Below are positions 27,616 to 35,646 of a stretch of 64,000 nt of DNA, in pieces. The notes below the pieces were generated by a model. That model was not told the DNA's origin and ran no database searches. It saw only the letters and a list, made by a program, of their open reading frames with translations. The number at the start of each line of letters is the position of its first letter. Within the stretch, counting starts at the first letter, position 1. A program made the translations under genes and the position numbers. The DNA is from an uncultured Clostridia bacterium (lineage in GTDB: Bacteria > Bacillota > Clostridia > Oscillospirales > Acutalibacteraceae): positions 1 to 64,000 of the forward strand of contig CALWVT010000001.1 in the NCBI GenBank assembly GCA_944385055.1, written 5' to 3'.

Positions 27616-28941
27616 ATGCGGATTTTAGAGCTGCTCGCGAAAAAACGCGACGGCGGGGAACTTTCCGCGGAAGAACTTTCGGAATTTATCGCCGGCTGTG
27701 TGTCGGGGAATCTCCCCGATTATCAGATCAGCGCGATGCTCATGGCCATCTGCATCCGCGGCATGACGCCGCGCGAAACGGCCGCGCTCACGCTCGCGAT
27801 GGCAAAGTCCGGGGAAACGGTCGATCTCTCGTCGATCCCCGGTGTCAAGGTCGATAAGCACAGTACCGGCGGCGTGGGGGATAAGACGACCCTCATCGCG
27901 CTGCCGCTCGCGGCGAGCCTCGGCGCGCACGCGGCGAAGATGAGCGGCCGCGGCCTCGGCTTTACGGGCGGCACGCTCGATAAGCTCGAGTCGATCCCCG
28001 GCTTTCGCACGGACCTCTCGCGCGAAGAATTCCTCGGCGTCGTGCGGCGCGTCGGGGTTTCCGTCATCGGCCAGAGCGGGAACCTGGACCCCGCCGACAA
28101 AAAGCTCTACGCGCTGCGCGATGTGACCGGCACGGTCGAAAGCCTGCCCTTGATCGCCTCGAGCATCATGAGCAAGAAGCTCGCTTCCGGCGCCGACGCG
28201 ATTTTGCTCGACGTCAAGACCGGCAGCGGCGCGTTTATGAAGGATTTTTCCGATTCCCTCGCGCTCGCGCAGGCGATGGTTTCCATCGGCGCGCACGCCG
28301 GCCGCAAGACCGTCGCGCTGCTGACGGATATGGACGCGCCCTTAGGCCGCGCCGCCGGCAACGCGCTCGAGGTCGCGGAGGCGTGCCGGACCCTGCAGGG
28401 GCAGGGCCCCGAAGATCTGACGGCCTTGTGCGTGACCCTCGCGGCGGAGCTCGTGCGCTTTTCGTCCGGCGCGCCGCTTTCCGACTGCCGCGCCCGCGTG
28501 CAGGAAGCGCTCCAAAGCGGCGCGGGCTTTCGGAAACTCTGCGAGATGGTCAAAGCCCAGGGCGGCGACGTGCGCGCACTTTTGGACCCGTCGCGTCTGC
28601 CGCAGGCGGCTGCCCAGGACGTTTTCACAGCGGACCGCGACGGTTTCCTTTTCCACATGGACACGCAGGCGTGCGGGCTTGCCGCCGCACAGCTCGGCGC
28701 CGGCCGCGAAAAGCTCGGCGACGCCGTCGACCCGGGCGCGGGGCTTCTGTTCGAAAAAAAGCCCGGCGCCTATGTGCGCAAAGGCGAGCCCCTCGTGCGC
28801 CTTTATGGGAAAGACGCCGCTTCCTGCCGCGCCGCGAAGGAACGCCTAGCTGCCGCCATCGAACTGCGGGAAACGCCGCCCAAACCCCGCCCGCTCGTGT
28901 TCGCGCGCGTGACGGCGGACGGCGTCGAAAAATTTTTTTGA
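27616..28941 (+). CDS. pdp: Pyrimidine-nucleoside phosphorylase
   Basis: Predicted 441-residue enzyme cleaving thymidine, deoxyuridine or uridine to base and (deoxy)ribose 1-phosphate. The phosphate site KHSTGGVGDKTT is near residue 81, and the family signature SGRGLGFTGGTLDKLE follows near 110. The domain order (alpha bundle, alpha/beta, C-terminal biotinyl-like domain) is intact. The ATG at 27616 follows GAAAGGAGG. With deoC it channels deoxyribose from nucleosides into glycolysis. Thymidine specificity (DeoA) cannot be excluded. Confidence 0.92.
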   Translation: MRILELLAKKRDGGELSAEELSEFIAGCVSGNLPDYQISAMLMAICIRGMTPRETAALTLAMAKSGETVDLSSIPGVKVDKHSTGGVGDKTTLIALPLAASLGAHAAKMSGRGLGFTGGTLDKLESIPGFRTDLSREEFLGVVRRVGVSVIGQSGNLDPADKKLYALRDVTGTVESLPLIASSIMSKKLASGADAILLDVKTGSGAFMKDFSDSLALAQAMVSIGAHAGRKTVALLTDMDAPLGRAAGNALEVAEACRTLQGQGPEDLTALCVTLAAELVRFSSGAPLSDCRARVQEALQSGAGFRKLCEMVKAQGGDVRALLDPSRLPQAAAQDVFTADRDGFLFHMDTQACGLAAAQLGAGREKLGDAVDPGAGLLFEKKPGAYVRKGEPLVRLYGKDAASCRAAKERLAAAIELRETPPKPRPLVFARVTADGVEKFF

Positions 28942-28958
28942 AAAACCGCGAAAACCCC

Positions 28959-28987
28959 TTGACAAATCCCGAAAGGTATGCGATAAT
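28959..28987 (+). promoter_or_regulatory. Promoter of tRNA-Ala
   Basis: A consensus TTGACA, 17-bp spacer and GATAAT, 30 bp upstream of the mature tRNA 5' end. Confidence 0.85.
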
Positions 28988-29017
28988 ATCTAACGTTGTC
29001 CCACTTCTTTCACACAT

Positions 29018-29093
29018 GGGCCTGTAGCTCAGCTGGGAGAGCGTTCGGTTCGCATCCGAGAGGTCAAGGGTTCGAATCCCTCCAGGTCCACCA
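29018..29093 (+). tRNA. tRNA-Ala(CGC)
   Basis: A 76-nt cloverleaf with CCA encoded. The anticodon loop TTCGCAT carries CGC, reading GCG (Ala). The acceptor stem contains the G3:T70 wobble pair, the alanine identity element, which confirms the call. Confidence 0.95.
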
Positions 29094-29094
29094 C

Positions 29095-29237
29095 AACTGC
29101 GGTGTGCAATGCGCGCACCGCAGTTTTTTATTTTAAATTAAAGTTTTGTGCCCGCGCCTATCGCGGGTATCTTTTTTGTAAACGAAACCCCACTCGGTTG
29201 CACCACGGTTTTGGAAGCCAAAGCCGTGGTGCTTTTT
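29095..29237 (+). terminator. Three tandem terminators after tRNA-Ala
   Basis: Three separate hairpins, each with a T run: AACTGCGGTG/CACCGCAGTT at 29095-29131, CCCGCG/CGCGGG at 29151-29178, and GCACCACGG/CCGTGGTGC with an extended stem at 29200-29237. No gene lies between them. Confidence 0.85.
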
Positions 29238-29360
29238 CTGTTTTATGTATTTCATTTTTCGATGTCGGTTTCCTTTCCCGTGCATTTTAATCTGCCTTTT
29301 ACAATCCGCGCGTCCCTTCCTGGTATACTGAAAGAAAACCCGTCTATTTTGGAGAATGCC

Positions 29361-30116
29361 ATGGAAAAGAAAACCTGTCTGCTGCCGTATTGCTACGCGC
29401 TGGCAACGATCGCCTGCACCTTTTTCGTCGGCCGGCTGCTGTTGTGGCTTGCGCCGGACAACACAAGCCCGTGGGCGTCGCCGCTGTTTATTCTGATGAA
29501 CCTGCTGCCGATGCTGCTCGCGTTTGCCTTTTTGCGCGTTTCGGGGGAGAAGGCCAGCCTCTGGCAGTGCCTCAAGGGCGCGTTTTCGCCGCGCGAGGCG
29601 TGGCCGGCCTGGGCCGCCGCCGTGGCGGTGCCGGCCGTTTACTACGGCGTCTCCGCCCTTTTGGGAAACGTGACGGTTACGGGCGCGCCGGCTTCGGCCG
29701 TGCTCGCGTATTTCCCGTGGACGCTATTGCAGGGCGGTCTCGAGGAGGTCGGCTGGCGGTGGTATCTGCAGGAGCGCCTGCCGGTCCCGAAAAACAGCGT
29801 CGGGAAACTGCTTGTGCTCTCCGGGATCTGGTTTGTGTGGCATTTCCCGATCTACGCAATCCCGTGGATTACGGCCGGGTCCTCGAATTACTTCCTGTTT
29901 TATCTGATGATTCTCGGCAACACGTTTACGCTCGGCGCCGTGAAAACCCTGTCCCGCGGCGCGCTTCCGTGCATCCTCGCCCATATGCTGATCGATACGA
30001 TGGCCGTCGCGATGCTTGTCGGCAGCGACGTCGGGAAGATCGCCGCCTTGGCGGCCGTCGAAATCCTGCTCTCGCTGCTGGTCCTGGCGCTGCGCCGGCG
30101 CCGCGCGGCCGCATAG
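29361..30116 (+). CDS. CPBP family intramembrane metalloprotease
   Basis: Predicted 251-residue membrane protein of the CAAX protease/bacteriocin-processing family. The three family motifs are present: EEVGWRWYLQ (EExxxR), WHFP, and AHMLIDT. About seven hydrophobic segments surround them. Such proteins cleave prenylated or other membrane peptides, or confer self-immunity to bacteriocins; no bacteriocin gene is nearby. The ATG at 29361 follows GGAG at 6 nt; an extended -10 TATACT is at 29324-29329. Confidence 0.88.
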   Translation: MEKKTCLLPYCYALATIACTFFVGRLLLWLAPDNTSPWASPLFILMNLLPMLLAFAFLRVSGEKASLWQCLKGAFSPREAWPAWAAAVAVPAVYYGVSALLGNVTVTGAPASAVLAYFPWTLLQGGLEEVGWRWYLQERLPVPKNSVGKLLVLSGIWFVWHFPIYAIPWITAGSSNYFLFYLMILGNTFTLGAVKTLSRGALPCILAHMLIDTMAVAMLVGSDVGKIAALAAVEILLSLLVLALRRRRAAA

Positions 30117-30130
30117 CGATTTCTAAATCC

Positions 30131-30178
30131 AAAACCCCCGCAGCCTTTTCCCAAAACAAAGGCTGCGGGGGTTTTCGT
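30131..30178. terminator. Bidirectional terminator between CPBP and XRE genes
   Basis: An almost perfect 18-bp stem (AAAACCCCCGCAGCCTTT with its complement) with T runs on both strands, separating convergent genes. Confidence 0.92.
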
Positions 30179-30580
30179 TTATTCCGCTTTCGGCAGCAGA
30201 TGGAGCACCGCCAGGCACGCGAGCCCCAGTCCGAGCATCGAGACGGCCTGCGCGGGCGCGACCGCGTTGAGAAACGACAGAACCGCCGCCGCGACGCCCA
30301 TCGCGAGCGCCACCCCTTTTAAGATGAGCCGCACGAGGTCGCCGGCGTTTTCCCCGGCCGTCTCCGCCTTCGGGACCGGCGTCCCCTGCAACAGCTCGTC
30401 GACGGTCAATTCAAAGATCTGTGCGAGCTTCGGCAGCGAGCCGACGTCCGGGAACGACAGATCCCGCTCCCACTTCGAGACGGCCTTGTCCGTTACGCCC
30501 ATCTTTTCCGCAAGCGCGGACTGCGTCATGCCTTTTTCCTTGCGCAGGGCAGAGATCCTGCTTCCAAACGTTTGTGTCAT
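30179..30580 (-). CDS. XRE family regulator with C-terminal membrane segments
   Basis: Predicted 133 residues. The N-terminal helix-turn-helix (about 3-60) reads ISALRKEKGMTQSALAEKM and TDKAVSKWERDLSFP. Two hydrophobic segments follow (about 85-130: ILKGVALAMGVAAAVLSFL and VSMLGLGLACLAVLHLL). Membrane-tethered XRE proteins are common in Clostridia, with mostly unknown targets. The ATG at 30580 follows AAAGGAG. It lies next to the fructoside uptake locus, but nothing links them. Confidence 0.88.
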   Translation of the reverse strand: MTQTFGSRISALRKEKGMTQSALAEKMGVTDKAVSKWERDLSFPDVGSLPKLAQIFELTVDELLQGTPVPKAETAGENAGDLVRLILKGVALAMGVAAAVLSFLNAVAPAQAVSMLGLGLACLAVLHLLPKAE

Positions 30581-30896
30581 CGCGGGCACTCCTTTTCTTT
30601 TGCTGCCTCTATCGTATCATATCCGTGCCCGCAAACGCAACCGACCGGCAGTTTCCTTCCCTCGACTTCCAGTTGATTCGTTTTACCGGCGATCAAAATT
30701 CCCGTATGGGATGAAAAAGCAAAGGCCCAATCAAACAAAATCCGATCTGCCTAATTTTTTTCTGGAAAGCGGATTCATGCAGGTGCTCTGCGAAAAGCAT
30801 ACGGCCTTGCCTTTTTATGCGTACGAAGAGAATTTTCAGCATATACATCCAGCCAGATGACATTTTCATTGTGCACTCTCACGAAGCACCGAGACG

Positions 30897-30931
30897 GGAT
30901 TTGTGAATATATACAAAAATATTTTTCAGGA
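30897..30931 (+). repeat. Upstream element shared by both binding-protein promoters, copy 1
   Basis: GATTTGTGAATATATACAAA and the following bases up to the -35 box recur with few changes at about 32911-32946, upstream of the second binding-protein promoter. It may be a binding site for a second regulator, with imperfect TTTGTG/TACAAA symmetry, or simply part of an ancestral duplication. Confidence 0.6.
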
Positions 30932-30963
30932 TTGACAAAAATACCCGGGGGGGGGGGTATACT
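30932..30963 (+). promoter_or_regulatory. Promoter with an 11-G tract in its spacer
   Basis: TTGACA (30932-30937) and TATACT (30958-30963) are separated by 20 bp, of which 30947-30957 are eleven consecutive G's. The sister promoter at 32947-32975 has the same boxes at 17 bp. Slippage in the G tract would change spacing and promoter strength. Confidence 0.75.
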
Positions 30964-30977
30964 AGGGGACGTAATAA

Positions 30978-30989
30978 GGAACGCGTTCC
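30978..30989 (+). promoter_or_regulatory. LacI-type operator 1
   Basis: GGAACGCGTTCC, a perfect 12-bp palindrome with the central CG typical of LacI-family operators, 14 bp after the -10 box and thus over the start of transcription. Its likely ligand is the LacI regulator encoded at 36712. Confidence 0.75.
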
Positions 30990-31179
30990 ACAGGAAAACT
31001 TCTTGTGAAATTTGCGCATAAAGCGGGGCTCTCTTTGCGCCCCTTTTTGCGGCGTATTTTCGGCACTTTTGCAGGAAACAAAGCATGAAATCAACAAGAT
31101 AATTAAAAAGCGCTTTTTCTGCAAGTAAAGGGTTTTTCTGGGAGCTTGTTTCTAAAATCATTTTTAGGAGGTATCCTTC

Positions 31180-32505
31180 ATGAAAACAAAGAAAGCCTTG
31201 GCAGCGGCCCTGGCGGCAGCGCTGGCAGTCTCGATGGCCGCCTGTTCGGGCGGCACGTCCTCCACGGCGGGGACGGCGAGTTCCGGCGCGGCTTCCGCGG
31301 AAAACGGCGGCTCTTCGGAAACGGTCAGCCTGACCATCTGGAGCCCGACGGGCGAGGCCGCCATCGAGGACTGGTGGGTGGAAACGCTCGATGCCTGGAA
31401 CGCGGAGCATCCGGACGTCCAGGTCAGCCGCGAGGCGATCGACCGCTCGAGCTCTTACGACTACGAGAATAAGATCACGGCGGCAACGACTTCCAACAGC
31501 CTGCCGGACATCCTGTTCGTCGACGGCCCGACGGTCTCGTATTACGCGGCCAACGGCATCATTGTCCCGATCGACGGCGCCTACACCGAAGAGGATAAGG
31601 AAGACTTCATGCCCTCTTCCATCCAGCAGAACACGTACGACGGCCACATGTACGCGATTGGCCCGACGGAGTCCTCGGTAATCCTCTATTATAATAAAGA
31701 TTACTTGGATGCTGCCGGCATCGAATATCCGTCCGACACGGACATCAGCGGCGCGTGGACCTGGTCCGAATTCTACGAGAATGCCGGCAAGCTCACGACG
31801 GACGATTACGTCGGCACGAACCTGATTATGGATAAGGGCGAAGGCATCATCTACGGCTTGAGCTCGTTCTGGAACGAAGCGGATGCGCCGCTGATTTCCG
31901 AGGACGGCACGACGGCCGAAGGGTATGTCAACTCCGACGCGAGCATTGAGGTCGCAAACTACATCAATCAGTTCTTCCAGAACGGCTACGCAAATACCGA
32001 CCCCGTGACCGACGAATTCTTAACCGGCCATTCCGCGACGATGCTCAGCGGCACGTGGAACATCCAGCGCCTCGAGCAGAGTGACTTAAACTGGGGCGTC
32101 TCCTACTTCCCGGTGTCTGACGACGGCAAAGCGGTCTCCCCGACGGGCGACTGGGCTGCGGGCGTCTCCAAGAACTGCCAGAACGTAGAGACGGCAGAAG
32201 AGTTCCTGCAGTGGCTGATGAACACCGACAACGTCGCGTCCTACGCCGCCGCCTGCTCGACGCCGGCTTCCCGCACCTCCGCGTATGAAAAGATGGAAGG
32301 CTGGGACGAAGGTGCCCGCGCACTCGTCCGCTGGCAGCTCGAAAACACCGGCGTTGCCCGCCCCCGCAGCCCGTCGTATTCCGTGCTCTCCTCGGAGTTT
32401 GCTTCGGCCATGCTCAACATCTTCAGCGGCGCCGACACGAAGTCCGAGCTCGACAACGTCGCTGCGGAGTTTGACGACGACTACCAGACCTACTACGCGG
32501 AATAA
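31180..32505 (+). CDS. Sugar ABC transporter substrate-binding lipoprotein, paralogue 1
   Basis: Predicted 441-residue extracellular solute-binding protein (family 1). A lipoprotein signal ends at Cys22 (lipobox SMAAC), followed by a Ser/Gly linker and a two-lobe binding domain starting at TVSLTIWSPTG. The substrate is probably a sucrose- or fructan-type oligosaccharide, inferred from the GH32 gene in the locus. It is strongly similar along its whole length to the next gene. The ATG at 31180 follows AGGAGGT. The leader from the G-tract promoter is about 210 nt. Confidence 0.92.
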   Translation: MKTKKALAAALAAALAVSMAACSGGTSSTAGTASSGAASAENGGSSETVSLTIWSPTGEAAIEDWWVETLDAWNAEHPDVQVSREAIDRSSSYDYENKITAATTSNSLPDILFVDGPTVSYYAANGIIVPIDGAYTEEDKEDFMPSSIQQNTYDGHMYAIGPTESSVILYYNKDYLDAAGIEYPSDTDISGAWTWSEFYENAGKLTTDDYVGTNLIMDKGEGIIYGLSSFWNEADAPLISEDGTTAEGYVNSDASIEVANYINQFFQNGYANTDPVTDEFLTGHSATMLSGTWNIQRLEQSDLNWGVSYFPVSDDGKAVSPTGDWAAGVSKNCQNVETAEEFLQWLMNTDNVASYAAACSTPASRTSAYEKMEGWDEGARALVRWQLENTGVARPRSPSYSVLSSEFASAMLNIFSGADTKSELDNVAAEFDDDYQTYYAE

Positions 32506-32540
32506 CTTCCACTTATAAGAGATTTCATAATATTACGCCT

Positions 32541-32574
32541 GGCGGTCCCACCCTGCGGACCGCCTCCCTCTCTT
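32541..32574 (+). terminator. Hairpin after binding-protein gene 1
   Basis: GGCGGTCC pairs with GGACCGCC across an 8-nt loop, followed by a pyrimidine-rich but not pure T stretch. It is a probable terminator or 3'-end stabiliser, making paralogue 1 a separate transcript. Confidence 0.55.
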
Positions 32575-32946
32575 CAAAAAAAGCATCCCCTCTCGCAAAG
32601 CGTGCAGCTGCCTGACCCTGCCGGTGCGGATACACGCTTTTGTGCAAGTTGCAGGCAAAGCATCCGCCGGCGTTTTCAAAGTGCGATCCCCCTTTTCATC
32701 CGCCGCCTTGACGGATTCGCCAAAAGCGATGCGCAAGAAAAAGGAAAATCAACTCCTATTTATTCAAGAGACTGCATTTTGTACAAGTCGAAGTTCTATT
32801 TTCTCAAAAAAATGATCTCGCGTTCATAATTCTGTAAACTCTACGCCGCAAGCGCGAATTTTGCAAATGGGCCCTAACTTTCTTTGTGCAGGATGCCGAT
32901 TTCCGTATCTCTGATTTGTGAAAACATACAAAAATCCTATTTCAGG

Positions 32947-32975
32947 TTGACAAACAGCCCGGAGTGTACTATAGT
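32947..32975 (+). promoter_or_regulatory. Promoter of binding-protein gene 2
   Basis: TTGACA, a 17-bp spacer and TATAGT, preceded by the same upstream element as copy 1 (about 32911-32946). This is the optimal-spacing version of the G-tract promoter. Confidence 0.85.
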
Positions 32976-32987
32976 AAATTCATCAAA

Positions 32988-33001
32988 TGGAACGGGTTCC
33001 A
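32988..33001 (+). promoter_or_regulatory. LacI-type operator 2
   Basis: TGGAACGGGTTCCA, an inverted repeat of TGGAAC around GG, 12 bp after the -10 box. Its position matches operator 1. Confidence 0.75.
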
Positions 33002-33191
33002 ACGAGGAATTACCGTCAAAAGTGCTATCGTGCATTTTCGCGGTCACACTTTTGATATGGGAATCTTTTCCGAGTTCGGGCAGGAAAAATGAAAATGCAG
33101 GGTGTAAAAATAGCCCGCCCGGGAAGGGATCCCGCTTGGTAAGACACCGGTTTTGGGATGGTTCCGCAAATCCATTTCGGGAGGTACAATT

Positions 33192-34511
33192 ATGAAATCA
33201 AAGAAAGTATTGGCTGCGGCTCTGGCGGCAGCGCTGGCAGTCTCGATGGCTGCGTGCTCGGGCGGCACGTCCTCCGGCGGCACGACGGCATCCGGCTCCG
33301 GCGAAGGCGGCGGCGCGACGAGTGAAACCGTCAACCTGACGATCTGGAGCCCGACCGACACAGCGGGCATCGAACAGTGGTGGGTAGACACGCTGAACAC
33401 GTGGAATTCCGAGCATCCGGAAATCCGGGTTTCCCGTGAGGCAATCGACCGCTCGAGCTCTTACGACTACGAGAACAAGATCACGACGGCGACGACGTCC
33501 AACAGCCTGCCGGACATCCTGTTCATTGACGGCCCGATGGTTTCCTACTATGCGGCCAACGGCATCATCATCCCGATCGATGACGTCTACACCGAAGAGG
33601 ATAAGGAAGACTTCATGCCCTCCACCATCCAGCAGAATACATATGACGGCCACCTCTATGCAATCGGCGCAACGGAATCCTCCGTGCTGCTCTATTACAA
33701 CAAGGATTACCTCGACGCGGCCGGCATCGAATATCCGACCGACTCGGACATCAACGAAGCTTGGACCTGGTCCGAGTTCGCTGAGAACGCCGCAAAGCTG
33801 ACGACGAGCGACTACGTCGGCACGAACATCATCATGGACAAGGGCGAAGGCATCATCTACGGCCTCGGCTCCTTCTGGAATGAAGCGGACGCGCCGATGG
33901 TCTCCGACGACGGCACGACGGCAGAGGGCTATGTCAACTCCGACGCGAGCGTCGAGACGCTCAACTACCTCGCAGACCTCGTCAAGAACGGCTATGCGAA
34001 CCAGGACCCGATCACCGATGAATTCTTGAACGGCAAGTGCGCAACGATGCTCGGCGGCTCCTGGAACATCCAGACGCTCGAAGGCAGCGACCTCAACTGG
34101 GGCGTTTCCTACTATCCGGTTTCTAACGACGGCAAGGCTGTCTCCCCGACGGGCGACTGGTCTGCGGGCGTCTCCAAGAACTGCGAGAACACCGACGCGG
34201 CGTTTGAATTCCTCCAGTGGCTGATGAACACCGAAAACTGCGCAACGTATGCGGACACGATCTCCAAACCGGCTACTCGTATCTCCTCCTATGACCTGAT
34301 GGAAGGCTGGGACGAAGGCCCGCGTGCACTCGTCCGTTGGCAGCTCGAAAACACGGGCGTTGCTCGTCCGCGTACCCCGTCGTACTCCATCCTGTCCACC
34401 GAATTCGCGAGCGCGTTCCTCAACGTCATCAGCGGCTCCGATGCGAAGACGGAACTCGACAACGTCGCTGCAGAGTTTGACGACGACTACCAGACCTATT
34501 ACGCAGAATAA
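33192..34511 (+). CDS. Sugar ABC transporter substrate-binding lipoprotein, paralogue 2
   Basis: Predicted 439-residue solute-binding lipoprotein with lipobox Cys22, very similar to paralogue 1 in both lobes (shared segments include SREAIDRSSSYDYENKIT and VAAEFDDDYQTYYAE). Differences cluster around residues 25-50 and in a mid-protein helix near NYLADLVKNGYANQ. The ATG at 33192 follows GGGAGGT. It is the copy next to the permease genes and is probably the main binding protein. Its codons look less GC-rich and more uniform, as in highly expressed genes. Confidence 0.92.
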   Translation: MKSKKVLAAALAAALAVSMAACSGGTSSGGTTASGSGEGGGATSETVNLTIWSPTDTAGIEQWWVDTLNTWNSEHPEIRVSREAIDRSSSYDYENKITTATTSNSLPDILFIDGPMVSYYAANGIIIPIDDVYTEEDKEDFMPSTIQQNTYDGHLYAIGATESSVLLYYNKDYLDAAGIEYPTDSDINEAWTWSEFAENAAKLTTSDYVGTNIIMDKGEGIIYGLGSFWNEADAPMVSDDGTTAEGYVNSDASVETLNYLADLVKNGYANQDPITDEFLNGKCATMLGGSWNIQTLEGSDLNWGVSYYPVSNDGKAVSPTGDWSAGVSKNCENTDAAFEFLQWLMNTENCATYADTISKPATRISSYDLMEGWDEGPRALVRWQLENTGVARPRTPSYSILSTEFASAFLNVISGSDAKTELDNVAAEFDDDYQTYYAE

Positions 34512-34605
34512 GCAAGACGCGAGAGGCAAGCTTTTCAGTTTTGCTGCACAAGAAAAATGAAAAGGAAACGGGATTCCCGCCTCCTTTCTAAAACTCCAAA
34601 GTTCG

Positions 34606-34635
34606 CTAAAAGGGTGCTCGTATGCGCCCTTTTAG
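34606..34635 (+). promoter_or_regulatory. Intercistronic hairpin between binding protein and permeases
   Basis: CTAAAAGGGTGC pairs with GCGCCCTTTTAG; the bases after it are AT-rich with a T5 stretch at 34648. It probably attenuates readthrough, giving more binding protein than permease. Confidence 0.6.
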
Positions 34636-34721
34636 TGAAATAGGGGGTTTTTAGAGCGGGGCGGTCCTCGTGAAACAATCTTGCTGCCTTAGAAATCTCC
34701 CTTGGAAAGGAGCTCATGAAC

Positions 34722-35627
34722 ATGGCACGAAAGGACGCCTCCATCCAGCGCGTCACCTACAATCGGGGCGAAAAAGTGACCGGTGCGCTCATGTCACTGC
34801 CGGCAATCATTCTGTTGATTGCGTTCTTAATCATCCCGATCGTTTACACGATTTTCTATTCGCTGTTCCAGTACCAGGTTGTCCGCCCGGACAGCATGGA
34901 GTTCATCGGCCTTGAAAACTACCTCGAAGTCTTCCAGACCGAAGAGTTCTACGTGGCACTGCGCAACACGTTCTACTTCACCGTACTCGTTGTGCCGATC
35001 CAGTGCGTGCTGGCCCTTTGCCTGGCACTGCTCGTCAGATCTCGCCGCCGCGGCGTGTCGATCTTCCGCACGATGTACTTTGCCCCCCAGGTTACGTCTA
35101 TGGTCGTTATCGCGGTCTTGTGGACGGTCCTGTACAACTCGAACGCCAACACGGGTCTCATTAACGCCTTGCTCTCGACCTTCGGCGCAGGCCCGGTCAA
35201 CTTCCTGGGCGACCCCGACGTCGCGATGAACGCCATCATCTTCATGTCCGCCTGGCAGGGCGCCGGCTACCAGATGATGATCTTCCTCGCCGGCCTGCAG
35301 GGCATCCCGGAGGAACAGTATGAGGCGGCTTCCATCGACGGCGCCGGCCGCTGGGCACAGTTCCGCTATGTTACGCTGCCGGGTCTGGCCAATACGACCA
35401 AGTACGTCCTCATGATCACGATCATCCAGGCCATGAAGCTGTTCACGCAGCCGTACATCATGACCAAAGGCGGCCCGCAGAATGCGACCCGCACGCTCGT
35501 GTACTACATCTACGAAGAAGGCTTCCAGAGCGGCAACTTCGGCTTTGCCTGCGCAATTGCAACGGTCTTCTTTGTGCTCGTTGTCATCATTTCTTTGATT
35601 GTCAAGAAATTGACCAGAACGAAGTAA
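34722..35627 (+). CDS. Sugar ABC transporter permease (MalF/UgpA type)
   Basis: Predicted 301-residue inner-membrane permease with six helices. The EAA loop reads EEQYEAASIDGAGRWAQFRY, followed by VTLPGLANTT. It pairs with the next gene to form the channel for the sugar delivered by the binding lipoproteins. I chose the ATG at 34722, 9 nt after AAAGGAG, over the ATG at 34716, which is only 3 nt from it. No ATPase gene is in the locus, so a shared MsmK/MalK-like ATPase is expected elsewhere. Confidence 0.93.
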   Translation: MARKDASIQRVTYNRGEKVTGALMSLPAIILLIAFLIIPIVYTIFYSLFQYQVVRPDSMEFIGLENYLEVFQTEEFYVALRNTFYFTVLVVPIQCVLALCLALLVRSRRRGVSIFRTMYFAPQVTSMVVIAVLWTVLYNSNANTGLINALLSTFGAGPVNFLGDPDVAMNAIIFMSAWQGAGYQMMIFLAGLQGIPEEQYEAASIDGAGRWAQFRYVTLPGLANTTKYVLMITIIQAMKLFTQPYIMTKGGPQNATRTLVYYIYEEGFQSGNFGFACAIATVFFVLVVIISLIVKKLTRTK

Positions 35628-35646
35628 GGAAGGGGGAGAAGACACT

